Assembly: GCF_013179805.1 (NCBI RefSeq)
Contig: NZ_SRRZ01000017.1
Span: 1 to 64,000 of the forward strand
Length of the DNA: 64,000 nt
Origin: Microcoleus asticus IPMA8
GTDB taxonomy: Bacteria; Cyanobacteriota; Cyanobacteriia; Cyanobacteriales; Microcoleaceae
Reading direction: 5' to 3'
Of the stretch, positions 52,694-61,114 are shown piece after piece (positions within the stretch are counted from its first letter, which is position 1; the number at the start of each line of letters is the position of its first letter). The position numbers and the translations under genes are program-made. The notes beneath the pieces were generated by a model, which had not been told where the DNA came from, did not search any database, and saw nothing but the letters and a program-made list of their open reading frames with translations.

Positions 52694-55162
52694 ATGTTTG
52701 AACGCTTTACAGAACAAGCCATTAAAGCAATCATGCTAGCCCAAGAGGAAGCGCGGCGCCTCGGCCACAATTTTGTAGGCACCGAGCAAATCCTCCTGGG
52801 ACTCGTCGGCGAAGGCACTGGCATCGCTGCAAAAGTATTACTGGATATGGGCCTCAACTTGAAAGAGGCGCGCAATGAAATCGAAAATATCATCGGCAGA
52901 GGTTCCGGGTTCCTCCCGCCGGAAATTCCTTTTACACCCCGCGTCAAGCGCATTTTTGAGACGGCGCTCAACGAAGCCCGGCAGTTAGGCCACAATTACA
53001 TCGGCACCGAGCACATCCTGCTGGGGCTGATCCAAGACGACGAAGGGGTGGCGGGGAAGGTGCTGCAAAACTTGGGGATCGATCGCCAGAGAGTCCGCAC
53101 GCAGGTAATTCGTGCCGTGGGAGAAGTGGCGGCGGTACCCGGAGGCAGGGGAGATAGCGGCGATCGCAAAACCCCGACTTTAGAAGAATTCGGCACAAAC
53201 CTGACCAAGTTAGCCGCAGCCGGCAAACTCGATCCCGTGGTGGGCCGCGAAAATGAAATTGAGCGCGTGATCCAAGTGCTCGGCCGCCGCACGAAGAACA
53301 ATCCAGTCTTAGTAGGCGAACCGGGAGTCGGCAAAACAGCCCTCGCCGAAGGTCTAGCCCAGCGGATTGTTAATAGAAACGTCCCGGAAATTTTAGAAGA
53401 CAAACAAGTAATCAGCCTCGATATGGGTTCGCTGATTGCTGGTACAAAGTTCCGAGGCGAATTTGAAGAACGGCTGACGAAAATCATGGCCGAAATTCGC
53501 GCTGCCGGCAACATCATTCTGGTAATCGATGAAATTCACACCTTAGTCGGTGCAGGCGCAATTCAAGGCAGCATGGACGCCTCCAATATGCTCAAGCCCG
53601 CCCTTGCCAGAGGCGAATTGCAGTGTGTCGGCGCAACTACCTTGGACGAATATCGCAAGCACATCGAGCGCGACGCTGCCTTAGAACGCCGCTTCCAACC
53701 GATCAAAGTCGGCGAACCGAGCGTGGCTGAAACAATAGAAATATTGTACGGCTTGCGATCGGCTTACGAACAGCATCACAGACTGACAATTTCCGACGCA
53801 GCTTTAGAAGCAGCGGCCACACTGTCAGACCGGTACATTAACGATCGGTTTTTGCCAGACAAGGCGATCGACTTAATTGACGAAGCAGGTTCCCGCGTCC
53901 GCGTGATGAATTCACAAACCCCGCCCGAAGTTAAAGAGCTCAAAAAGCAACTGCCTGCAGTAACCAAAGAAAAAGATGCAGCAGTGCGCGAGCAAGACTT
54001 CGACAAAGCTGGAAAATTGCGCGATCGCGAATTAGAAATTGAAGCCGAAATCGCCGAAGCTACGATCAACAAAAGCCAACTCAAAACTTCTCCGATCGTC
54101 ACCGAAGAAGACATCGCTCACATCGTGGCTAATTGGACGGGAGTACCGGTCAGCAAGCTGACAGAATCCGAATCTGAATTGCTGCTGCACATGGAAGATA
54201 CTTTGCACCAGCGCTTGATCGGTCAAGAAGAAGCTGTCACCGCAGTTTCTCGGGCTATCCGCCGCGCCCGGGTAGGCTTGAAAAATCCCAATCGCCCGAT
54301 CGCCAGTTTCATCTTTTCCGGCCCCACAGGCGTCGGCAAAACGGAACTTACAAAAGCCCTGGCAACTTATTTCTTCGGTTCGGAAGAAGCCATGATTCGG
54401 TTAGATATGTCCGAATTCATGGAACGCCACACGGTTTCTAAACTCATCGGTTCGCCTCCGGGTTACGTTGGCTACGATGAAGGCGGCCAACTAACAGAAG
54501 CAGTCCGGCGCCGTCCTTACACGGTCATCTTGTTCGACGAAATCGAAAAAGCTCACCCGGATGTCTTCAACATGATGCTGCAAATCTTGGAAGACGGCCG
54601 CTTGACCGATGCGAAAGGTCGGACAGTAGACTTTAAGAATACGCTGCTGGTGATGACATCAAACATCGGTTCGCGAGTGATTGAAAAAGGCGGCGGCGGT
54701 CTCGGTTTCGAGTTTACTGAAAGTGCCGCAGACGCGCAGTACAACCGCGTTCGCAGCTTGGTAAACGAAGAACTGAAACAGTTTTTCCGTCCCGAATTTA
54801 TCAACCGCTTGGATGAGATTATCGTCTTCCGCCAGTTGAACAGGGAAGAAGTGAAGCAGATTGCGGACATTATGTTGCAGCAAGTCTTCAGCCGCTTAAC
54901 CGAACAGGGTATTACTTTGTCGGTGACGGAACGGTTCAAGGATCTGTTAGTTACAGAAGGCTACAATCCCAGCTATGGTGCTCGACCTTTGCGCCGCGCA
55001 ATCATGCGGTTGTTGGAAGATGTACTGGCTGAGGAAATGCTGTCTGGGAAGCTGAAAGAAGGCCAAAAGGCGATCGTTGATGTGGATGAAAACGGTCAGG
55101 TTAAGGTAGTGCCCGATGGTTCATCTGAGCCGAAATTACCCGAATTCGCATTGAGCCATTAA
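52694..55162 (+). CDS. clpC: ATP-dependent Clp protease ATPase subunit ClpC
   Basis: ClpC unfolds substrates and feeds them to ClpP. Two N-terminal Clp repeats (FTEQAIKAIMLAQEEARRLGHNFVGTEQILLGL and the paired ETALNEARQLGHNYIGTEHILLGL) are followed by AAA module 1 (Walker A GEPGVGKT at 208-215, IDEIHTLVGAG), a UVR-type coiled-coil insert (AAVREQDFDKAGKLRDRELEIEAEI) and AAA module 2 (GPTGVGKTE, FDEIEKAHPDVF). The 822-residue length and the UVR insert identify ClpC rather than ClpB. Ends in a strong terminator at 55191. clpP is not in the window. Confidence 0.97.
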   Translation: MFERFTEQAIKAIMLAQEEARRLGHNFVGTEQILLGLVGEGTGIAAKVLLDMGLNLKEARNEIENIIGRGSGFLPPEIPFTPRVKRIFETALNEARQLGHNYIGTEHILLGLIQDDEGVAGKVLQNLGIDRQRVRTQVIRAVGEVAAVPGGRGDSGDRKTPTLEEFGTNLTKLAAAGKLDPVVGRENEIERVIQVLGRRTKNNPVLVGEPGVGKTALAEGLAQRIVNRNVPEILEDKQVISLDMGSLIAGTKFRGEFEERLTKIMAEIRAAGNIILVIDEIHTLVGAGAIQGSMDASNMLKPALARGELQCVGATTLDEYRKHIERDAALERRFQPIKVGEPSVAETIEILYGLRSAYEQHHRLTISDAALEAAATLSDRYINDRFLPDKAIDLIDEAGSRVRVMNSQTPPEVKELKKQLPAVTKEKDAAVREQDFDKAGKLRDRELEIEAEIAEATINKSQLKTSPIVTEEDIAHIVANWTGVPVSKLTESESELLLHMEDTLHQRLIGQEEAVTAVSRAIRRARVGLKNPNRPIASFIFSGPTGVGKTELTKALATYFFGSEEAMIRLDMSEFMERHTVSKLIGSPPGYVGYDEGGQLTEAVRRRPYTVILFDEIEKAHPDVFNMMLQILEDGRLTDAKGRTVDFKNTLLVMTSNIGSRVIEKGGGGLGFEFTESAADAQYNRVRSLVNEELKQFFRPEFINRLDEIIVFRQLNREEVKQIADIMLQQVFSRLTEQGITLSVTERFKDLLVTEGYNPSYGARPLRRAIMRLLEDVLAEEMLSGKLKEGQKAIVDVDENGQVKVVPDGSSEPKLPEFALSH

Positions 55163-55190
55163 TGCGATCTACAAACGGATAAATACTGTT

Positions 55191-55231
55191 AATTAAAAAC
55201 CCGGTTTCTCTGAGAAACCGGGTTTTTAATT
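55191..55231. terminator. Strong bidirectional terminator after clpC
   Basis: AATTAAAAACCCGGTTTCTC and its reverse complement form a perfect 20-bp inverted repeat with only a single central base, flanked by A/T runs on both sides. It sits between clpC (+) and the 1349-residue membrane protein gene (-) and can act in both directions. Same GAAACCGGG core as the palindromes at 13512 and 39955. Confidence 0.85.
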
Positions 55232-55268
55232 AAAAAATACCAGTAAAAAAAGCAACTTATCGATGAAT

Positions 55269-58200
55269 CTAATCCCAGGATTGCAATTGCCCAACCCAAT
55301 GCTGCACGAAAGCAGAAATGCGATCGCGCCGCGTTTCAAAAGTAGCAGCAATCCAGATAAACACAATCCCAAAAGCCAAACCAATCGCCCATTTAATCAG
55401 CGGATAATCGAAGATTAAAACCACCAACTGATAGAAAACATTGATTAAAAATACAGCCGTTCCTACAAACAAAAACGCCCGAACTCGCAGCGCCAAACCC
55501 GCTGCAATAGCCACCAAACTAAAAGCTCCCGCAACTAAACCGTGGCTTTGCTGAGTAAAAAGAGGTATCCCGCAAATCAGCGCAGTTGCGACCATTCGCA
55601 GAGTGTGGCGCAGCGGTTTTTCTGCTGGTAATTTGAGAGTGCGATCGAACTGAGTAATGTAAAGTAAAGAAAATCCTAAAGGAGTAACATAAAACTCTGG
55701 CTGAGTCAATCCTATTTGCCAGAACCACCGCAGCATTATCCAGTCAATTATCGCCACGCTCACATAGGTAAAACGAACTTCCTCCCTTTCCCAAGCTAGG
55801 AAAACATAGAAGGCGGCAGCTATCAGCAAGCTAATCGGATAAAACTTAGCCGGACTTTCCAAAATAGTAACTATTGGAATCACCGAAGCAATTACCTGCC
55901 AAGGTTTTTTAGACCAACCCCAGTTGTCCCAAGGCAAAATGTAAATGAAATAAGCGAATAGAGAAGCGAGGGCAACTTTCCAAGGCCCCAGCGGCCCGGA
56001 AATATACTTAACTAAAGGCGTATTGAGCCAATAAAGCCGGATGCCAAAGGCTTCTAGCCAGCCCAAGTAAATCCAAATTTCTCCCCATTGGCGATCGAGA
56101 TTATTTCGCCCTTGCAAGAAAGCATATTGAACTAATAAAGCACCAGTGACTAATCCTAAATTTAGGCCGGACTTAATATCATCGGCAGAAGCCCAAATCA
56201 GCAGCAAACTGCTCAAAACCCAGTGCAGGTGAGCAAATATTTTTAACTCTGCATTAGTTAAATGTAAATAATTGCTGAGCCAAGAAGATAAAATGCGATA
56301 GATATATGTTAAAGCTGTGCCGAGAGTTGCCAGGACAATTAAACCGTCGCCAAAAACTCCTCCCGGTGTTTGAAAAAGTTGATATAGTAGCGATTCGCAA
56401 GCAGCAACGGACACACCAATTAACCCCAAATAAACCAAAGGTTTGAATTCTGGCTCCCGCCTACCAATGCCAAGCGCAATTAAAGACGCACCCAACACAG
56501 TTAAACCAGTCCAATTAGCAAAAGTGTGCGATCGGAAAGTTAAACCCAATACCCCGTAAACCAAAGGTATAAAATGAATGCTAGGTAAATTTGTTCGATC
56601 GGGGTGGCGCCGCCGCCACCAATCCCCCAACAATTGAGTAAACAATCCGAGAGCGATATTAGCCACTGCCAAATTAATCGTAGTGCGATCGACAAAACTC
56701 AAACCGACTGCTGTCAACAACTCCAAACTCCAAGCCACAGCATAAATTGCCAGAGGGGAAAGTTGGTGTAAACTTCGGAAAATTATCGCAGCCATTATCA
56801 CCAAAATAGCAGCCAAAACTTCAGTAGAGGGCGGAAAACTCAAGGTACTGCCTGCGTATAGTTCATAGGAATAAAAAGTAACAGTTGTTAACAGCAAGCC
56901 TGCAAGTAAGATTGCCCACCCATCTAAAGCTCGATCGTAAATTTCAGCTAATTGAGAAGACTCAGGCAAACGGCTGGAAAAACGAACAATCATGCTGCGA
57001 AGCAACCACAGACACAAAAGAGCGATCGCCCCGGCAATTCCCCAATCCCAACCAGACACAAAACCGAATTGATCGATCGCCGCAGCTACGAAACTCAAGC
57101 CAAACCCCACTCCAATCGCAGCCGCTGGTATCTCGACTAAATAGTAAGTATTGACCAACATCAATCCGGCTGCCAAACCCAGACCAATTAACCGATATCC
57201 CGGAAAAATAAAAATTATAACTTGTGCGAACATTAGGGCGATCGTACTAAAGGTACTGGCAACTTGTTTGTGAGGAACCTCACTATATTTAGCAACAGCA
57301 GTCAAAGCCAAAGGAGTCGCCAACCAGAGCAAACTCCACTGAGCGCGATGATTGGCAGTACCCCCAAACACATGATTTTGCAACAAGATAAAGCTGAATC
57401 CTGCTAATACTAAGCCCAAATACCAGGAACTTTGGAACCATGCAGTGTGCCAGCGGAAAAATGCAGAGTTTTCTCGGGAATTTGCCGCTTTCATCCAGAC
57501 AAAAAATCCCCATTCACTCGCCATGAATGTTAATAATATTGCCGACCAAATATTGGGTGTCAGGTTTGGGAAAAATAAGTCAATTGCCGAAGCGAGCGCG
57601 CCTAAACTCATAATGTGAGTTATGGGAACCAAAATTGCCGGATTTCCTGGTTGTTCAGCCGCAGAAGCCGGCCTCGAAACTCGCCGGGAATTATTGGGAA
57701 TTACGTATTTCCAAGTGATCCAACCTAAAATTAAAGTAGACACTAATAAATTGAGCGATCGCCAAAACGGATTGACTAAACTAATAACAGTTAAAACACT
57801 CCCTAAACCGAGAGCAAGGTTTTCCCCAAAACGGGCAAGTTGAAACTTTCGCTGGCGGTAGAGCCACTGCGCTGCACTTACCATTAAAATTAAATAAGGC
57901 AACAGCAGAACACCCCAAAAAGCCCAAGGAGTTTGCTGAGAGTTTGTAAGCTGAGTTAAAAATGCAACAAATTGTGTTTTAATCCCTAAAGGAAGCACTC
58001 GCCAAAACAGCCAAATACTCTGAAGCCCCACCGCCTCAAGCATTAGCAAATCAAACTCTTGCCAAAACCGCACTAAACGTTTATAAAAAAACCAAACAGC
58101 CAATCCGCTAACTGCGATCGCCTGTAGCGGAATGTCGCGAAAACAAACCAGGTATCCCAAACCCACCAAACCCATTCCCGCTAATTGCCAGTTAAAAAAG

Positions 58201-59318
58201 TTGCTGGGATTTGGCTGGTCGGATATATTGTTTTTGATAGTCCCAGATGCGAGGGGGTGCTGCCAATCCAGCCATGCTAAAAGCACGCCGCAGATCCCCA
58301 AAGCTAAACCCATTTCAGCGATATTTACATCCTTGACAAATATCGCCCGACCCAGTAAAATTCCTAAGGAATAAGCTACTAAAACAGCTTTTTTGTAAGT
58401 CAGAAAATCTCTGCTCAAACTGAAAGCAGCGGCGAATGTTTCAGTATTTCCCGCGCGTTGGATAGATTGCAATCGTTGTTGCTGAACTTGATAAACTGTA
58501 GCAGCAGCAGTTCCCACTGTACCTAAATAAACCGCAGCCAGGGAAAAGCCAGCACTTCCCCACCCCCAGTGCAAATAACTCAATCCCAAGTGATTTAGGG
58601 CGATCGATCGAGCGATGTTTTTTCCTGAAAAGCTTTGATATTGATCTTTTATAATCCGGGCAGTTATCCAACTCAAAATAAGTGCCGCTGCGATTGCTAC
58701 CGCCCAGTCCCAAGGATACCGCCACAATCCAAGAGTATCCATTGCCCAAAAATTGATCGGCACTAGCAACAGCGTCACTTCTTGCAAAGTTTGAGCAGTC
58801 AAGTGCAAATTCTGCTGTCTGTTTGCCCAACTGCTAATCGCCCAAAAAGTTAAAGTATAAGCTAACAAAACTCCATATTGTCCGGCAGCAGGAAATCTTT
58901 CCCACTGACTGGCAGCTAAGACTCCTGAGGAGACAACTACCATGAACACTCCTAAAAACAACAGCCACACCACGCTAATTTCTGCCATTAGCGAGTGCAA
59001 AATTTGAGCGATAAAATTAGGGGTTTGAGTAGTTTCTGTAGGCGTAGCAACACTTTCTCTGCTGCTAGGTAATGCTTGAGGCGTTGATAAGGCAGGTACT
59101 TTTGGCTCGTTAACAGGAGTAATCGGGCCCTCAATTTCAGAAATATCTACAGCGGGATCTCTGAGCGGGCAGACTAAATACTGCCGGCACAACTGCTCAA
59201 CCTCGGCGGGCGAAAGCAAACCCAGCCGCAGCCACGCTTCTAAACCTGTTAACAACTCAGGATGCGACGCTAAGACGCTCAATTCAATTTTGCTCGATCG
59301 ACCTTTGGGAGACGACAT
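55269..59318 (-). CDS. Very large polytopic membrane protein
   Basis: The 1349-residue product starts MSSPKGRSSKIELSVLASHP and has a soluble N-terminal part of about 110 residues containing LTGLEAWLRLGLLSPAEVEQLCRQYLVCPL, then 30 or more predicted helices to the end. The first part resembles the membrane-associated region of DUF2157-type proteins, though that link is weak. No catalytic motif is recognisable. Similar long membrane proteins appear in other filamentous cyanobacteria, and the role could be in cell envelope or transport. No frame break is visible, and the reading frame is continuous over 4 kb. Confidence 0.8.
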   Translation of the reverse strand: MSSPKGRSSKIELSVLASHPELLTGLEAWLRLGLLSPAEVEQLCRQYLVCPLRDPAVDISEIEGPITPVNEPKVPALSTPQALPSSRESVATPTETTQTPNFIAQILHSLMAEISVVWLLFLGVFMVVVSSGVLAASQWERFPAAGQYGVLLAYTLTFWAISSWANRQQNLHLTAQTLQEVTLLLVPINFWAMDTLGLWRYPWDWAVAIAAALILSWITARIIKDQYQSFSGKNIARSIALNHLGLSYLHWGWGSAGFSLAAVYLGTVGTAAATVYQVQQQRLQSIQRAGNTETFAAAFSLSRDFLTYKKAVLVAYSLGILLGRAIFVKDVNIAEMGLALGICGVLLAWLDWQHPLASGTIKNNISDQPNPSNFFNWQLAGMGLVGLGYLVCFRDIPLQAIAVSGLAVWFFYKRLVRFWQEFDLLMLEAVGLQSIWLFWRVLPLGIKTQFVAFLTQLTNSQQTPWAFWGVLLLPYLILMVSAAQWLYRQRKFQLARFGENLALGLGSVLTVISLVNPFWRSLNLLVSTLILGWITWKYVIPNNSRRVSRPASAAEQPGNPAILVPITHIMSLGALASAIDLFFPNLTPNIWSAILLTFMASEWGFFVWMKAANSRENSAFFRWHTAWFQSSWYLGLVLAGFSFILLQNHVFGGTANHRAQWSLLWLATPLALTAVAKYSEVPHKQVASTFSTIALMFAQVIIFIFPGYRLIGLGLAAGLMLVNTYYLVEIPAAAIGVGFGLSFVAAAIDQFGFVSGWDWGIAGAIALLCLWLLRSMIVRFSSRLPESSQLAEIYDRALDGWAILLAGLLLTTVTFYSYELYAGSTLSFPPSTEVLAAILVIMAAIIFRSLHQLSPLAIYAVAWSLELLTAVGLSFVDRTTINLAVANIALGLFTQLLGDWWRRRHPDRTNLPSIHFIPLVYGVLGLTFRSHTFANWTGLTVLGASLIALGIGRREPEFKPLVYLGLIGVSVAACESLLYQLFQTPGGVFGDGLIVLATLGTALTYIYRILSSWLSNYLHLTNAELKIFAHLHWVLSSLLLIWASADDIKSGLNLGLVTGALLVQYAFLQGRNNLDRQWGEIWIYLGWLEAFGIRLYWLNTPLVKYISGPLGPWKVALASLFAYFIYILPWDNWGWSKKPWQVIASVIPIVTILESPAKFYPISLLIAAAFYVFLAWEREEVRFTYVSVAIIDWIMLRWFWQIGLTQPEFYVTPLGFSLLYITQFDRTLKLPAEKPLRHTLRMVATALICGIPLFTQQSHGLVAGAFSLVAIAAGLALRVRAFLFVGTAVFLINVFYQLVVLIFDYPLIKWAIGLAFGIVFIWIAATFETRRDRISAFVQHWVGQLQSWD

Positions 59319-59452
59319 CGGCTTAAACTTGTACTAGGTACCTTCAAGCTATAGCCTAAATTAATGTCGAGCGAACATGACCACATTCCGCCATCCCAAT
59401 TGGCACAATAAGTATTTATAACTAAAAAGCTGTAGCAGCCAGTGTCAACCCA

Positions 59453-59497
59453 TGAAAAAATCCCGCTGATGCGCCTACACCAGCGTGCATCAGCGGT
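59453..59497 (-). terminator. Terminator downstream of the peroxiredoxin-like gene
   Basis: On the minus strand CCGCTGATGC pairs with GCATCAGCGG (14-nt loop) and is followed by GATTTTTT. It lies about 40 bp after the stop of the gene at 59533-60072 and is the expected end of that transcript. Confidence 0.75.
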
Positions 59498-59532
59498 TAG
59501 AAACTCCCAATTAGGACACAGCACCGAGCTTC

Positions 59533-60072
59533 TTACCGATCGACATATTGCAGCAAAGTGTCCACACTAGCATTGTGGTCTATGAAAGAAAATAAATGTT
59601 TGAAGAGGAGTTTTCCCTCTGCATCCAAAACAAACTGAGCGGGCAAAGGAGCACCTAAAGCCTGACCGACTTGATAAGCCCGAAACACTTGACAGCCGGG
59701 ATCGGACAGCAGAGGCATTTTCAAGCCTAAATCTCTAACCACTATTTGGCTTTGGCGATCGTCGGTACTGGCAATCATCAATAATTCTATATTGCGATCG
59801 GCAAATTTTTCCCAGTTTTCATTCAAAGCTTTAATGTGAGGAAAACAGAAAGGGCAATATTGCTTTTCAGTAAAAATCCGCGTAAAAGCCAGAATTACTG
59901 GCTTATCGCCCCGATAATTCGACAGCCGTACCAACTTGCCATTATTAATATCCGGCAATTCAAAATCTGGCGTCCTATGTCCCAGCTTCAGAACATTAGT
60001 CGCCGGAACAGGCAATAAATTTTGGAAAAACCGCTGATTTAACAAGCCGCTAAAATTAGTAGAAGTCAGCAT
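59533..60072 (-). CDS. Peroxiredoxin-like thioredoxin-fold protein
   Basis: The 179-residue product has a thioredoxin fold of the AhpC/TSA or PrxQ type: LGHRTPDFELPDINNGKLVRLSNYRGDKPVILAF, then FTEKQYCPFCFPHIKALNENWEKF with cysteines at 73 and 76, and LSDPGCQVFRAYQVGQ. In peroxiredoxins the attacking cysteine sits where C73 is, preceded by a conserved Thr/Pro; here the motif reads YCPFC, closer to a redox CxxC. Role is therefore either peroxide reduction or thiol exchange. It precedes the 2-Cys peroxiredoxin gene on the same strand by about 105 bp, but a palindrome lies between them. Confidence 0.8.
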   Translation of the reverse strand: MLTSTNFSGLLNQRFFQNLLPVPATNVLKLGHRTPDFELPDINNGKLVRLSNYRGDKPVILAFTRIFTEKQYCPFCFPHIKALNENWEKFADRNIELLMIASTDDRQSQIVVRDLGLKMPLLSDPGCQVFRAYQVGQALGAPLPAQFVLDAEGKLLFKHLFSFIDHNASVDTLLQYVDR

Positions 60073-60124
60073 ATTTCCTAATTGCGTAATTGCTAATTGG
60101 TAATTAAAAATCCGGTTAAATGAA

Positions 60125-60166
60125 TGCCTCTGCGGGTACGGACACGGCAGGGCCGTGCCCGTACAA
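60125..60166. repeat. Palindrome GTACGG..CCGTGCCCGTAC between two peroxiredoxin genes
   Basis: An imperfect inverted repeat (GGTACGGACACGGC..GGGCCGTGCCCGTAC) of the GTACGGGCACGGC type known as an interspersed element. It lies 10-50 bp downstream of the 2-Cys peroxiredoxin stop and may act as an attenuating hairpin. Confidence 0.55.
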
Positions 60167-60177
60167 ATAGAATGTGC

Positions 60178-60777
60178 TTAAACCGCAGCAAAGAATACCT
60201 TAGACTTGACCGGATCTGGAGTCATAGTCTTGTCACCGGGCTGCCAGCCGGCGGGACAAACTTCATCGGGGTGAGACTGGACGTATTGGATAGCTTGCAG
60301 AGTGCGGAGAGTTTCGTCCACGTTGCGGCCGAAGGCAAGATTGTTGATAGTAGAGTGTTGGATGATGCCTTCTTTGTCGATGATGAACAGACCTCTGAGG
60401 GCAATCCCTGCTTCTGGGTCGAGGACGTTGTAGTCAGAACTAATTGTTTTTTTGAGGTCAGCAACTAAGGGATAGTTGAGGTCGCCGACACCGCCTGATT
60501 TGCGGTCTGTTTGTATCCAAGCGAGGTGAGAGAATTCGCTGTCAACGGATACGCCGAGGATTTCGGTATCGATTTTCTTGAAGTCCTCGAAGCGATCGCT
60601 AAACGCTGTAATCTCAGTCGGGCACACAAAGGTGAAGTCCAAGGGGTAGAAGAACAGGACTACATACTTTTTGCCTTTATAGTCTGACAGCTTAACTGTC
60701 TTGAACTCCTGATCCACTACGGCTGTTGCTGCGAAATCGGGTGCAGCTTGACCAACCCGGAGGCATTCACTGGTCAT
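60178..60777 (-). CDS. 2-Cys peroxiredoxin
   Basis: This typical 2-Cys enzyme reduces H2O2 and organic hydroperoxides with thioredoxin as donor. The peroxidatic Cys52 is in FYPLDFTFVCPTEITAFSD and the resolving Cys174 in DEVCPAGWQPGDKTM. The 199-residue length is normal. The C-terminal YF segment linked to oxidation sensitivity is not evident; the end reads KVFFAAV. Good candidate for the main cytoplasmic peroxidase. Start MTSECLRVGQAAPDF is standard. The next feature upstream is a tRNA gene 127 bp away. Confidence 0.95.
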   Translation of the reverse strand: MTSECLRVGQAAPDFAATAVVDQEFKTVKLSDYKGKKYVVLFFYPLDFTFVCPTEITAFSDRFEDFKKIDTEILGVSVDSEFSHLAWIQTDRKSGGVGDLNYPLVADLKKTISSDYNVLDPEAGIALRGLFIIDKEGIIQHSTINNLAFGRNVDETLRTLQAIQYVQSHPDEVCPAGWQPGDKTMTPDPVKSKVFFAAV

Positions 60778-60851
60778 AGATTTTGTTTCCTTTTTTACGA
60801 ACTGTTACAAATATATCATACTCATAACGACTACAAGTATGTTCTACAGAA

Positions 60852-60897
60852 ATCAAAAAAACACGCTCTCAAAATTGAGAGCGCGGTTTTTTTGATT
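60852..60897 (-). terminator. Terminator of the tRNA-Met transcript
   Basis: On the minus strand CGCGCTCTCA and TGAGAGCGTG pair around TTT and are followed by TTTTTTTGATT. It begins about 7 bp after the tRNA 3' end. Confidence 0.8.
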
Positions 60898-60903
60898 AAA
60901 TAA

Positions 60904-60976
60904 TGGCTCAGGCGGGATTTGAACCTGCGACCTTGGGCTTATGAGTCCCCTGCGCTAACCACTGCGCCACTGAGCC
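60904..60976 (-). tRNA. tRNA-Met (CAT), elongator type
   Basis: The 73-nt minus-strand sequence folds as a tRNA. The acceptor GGCTCAG/CTGAGCC is perfect, the D-arm GCGC..GCGC, the anticodon loop CTCATAA with CAT at 34-36, and the T-loop TTCAAAT. A73 is encoded but CCA is not. G1-C72 pairing excludes initiator Met; tRNA-Ile2 (CAT, lysidine-modified) cannot be ruled out but the sequence looks like elongator Met. Three mismatches are seen: A31-G39 and G27-A43 in the anticodon stem and A51-C63 in the T-stem. Confidence 0.9.
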
Positions 60977-61114
60977 AAATCTAGTTCACGATTTACTATC
61001 GTAGCACGGTAGAGCGAGCTATGTCTTCTTTTAAAACAACACTATTTCTAATAACTTATAGTAAAAGTTATGAGTTTTGCTAATCATTCAAAACCCATAA
61101 CTTCCGACCAGTCG

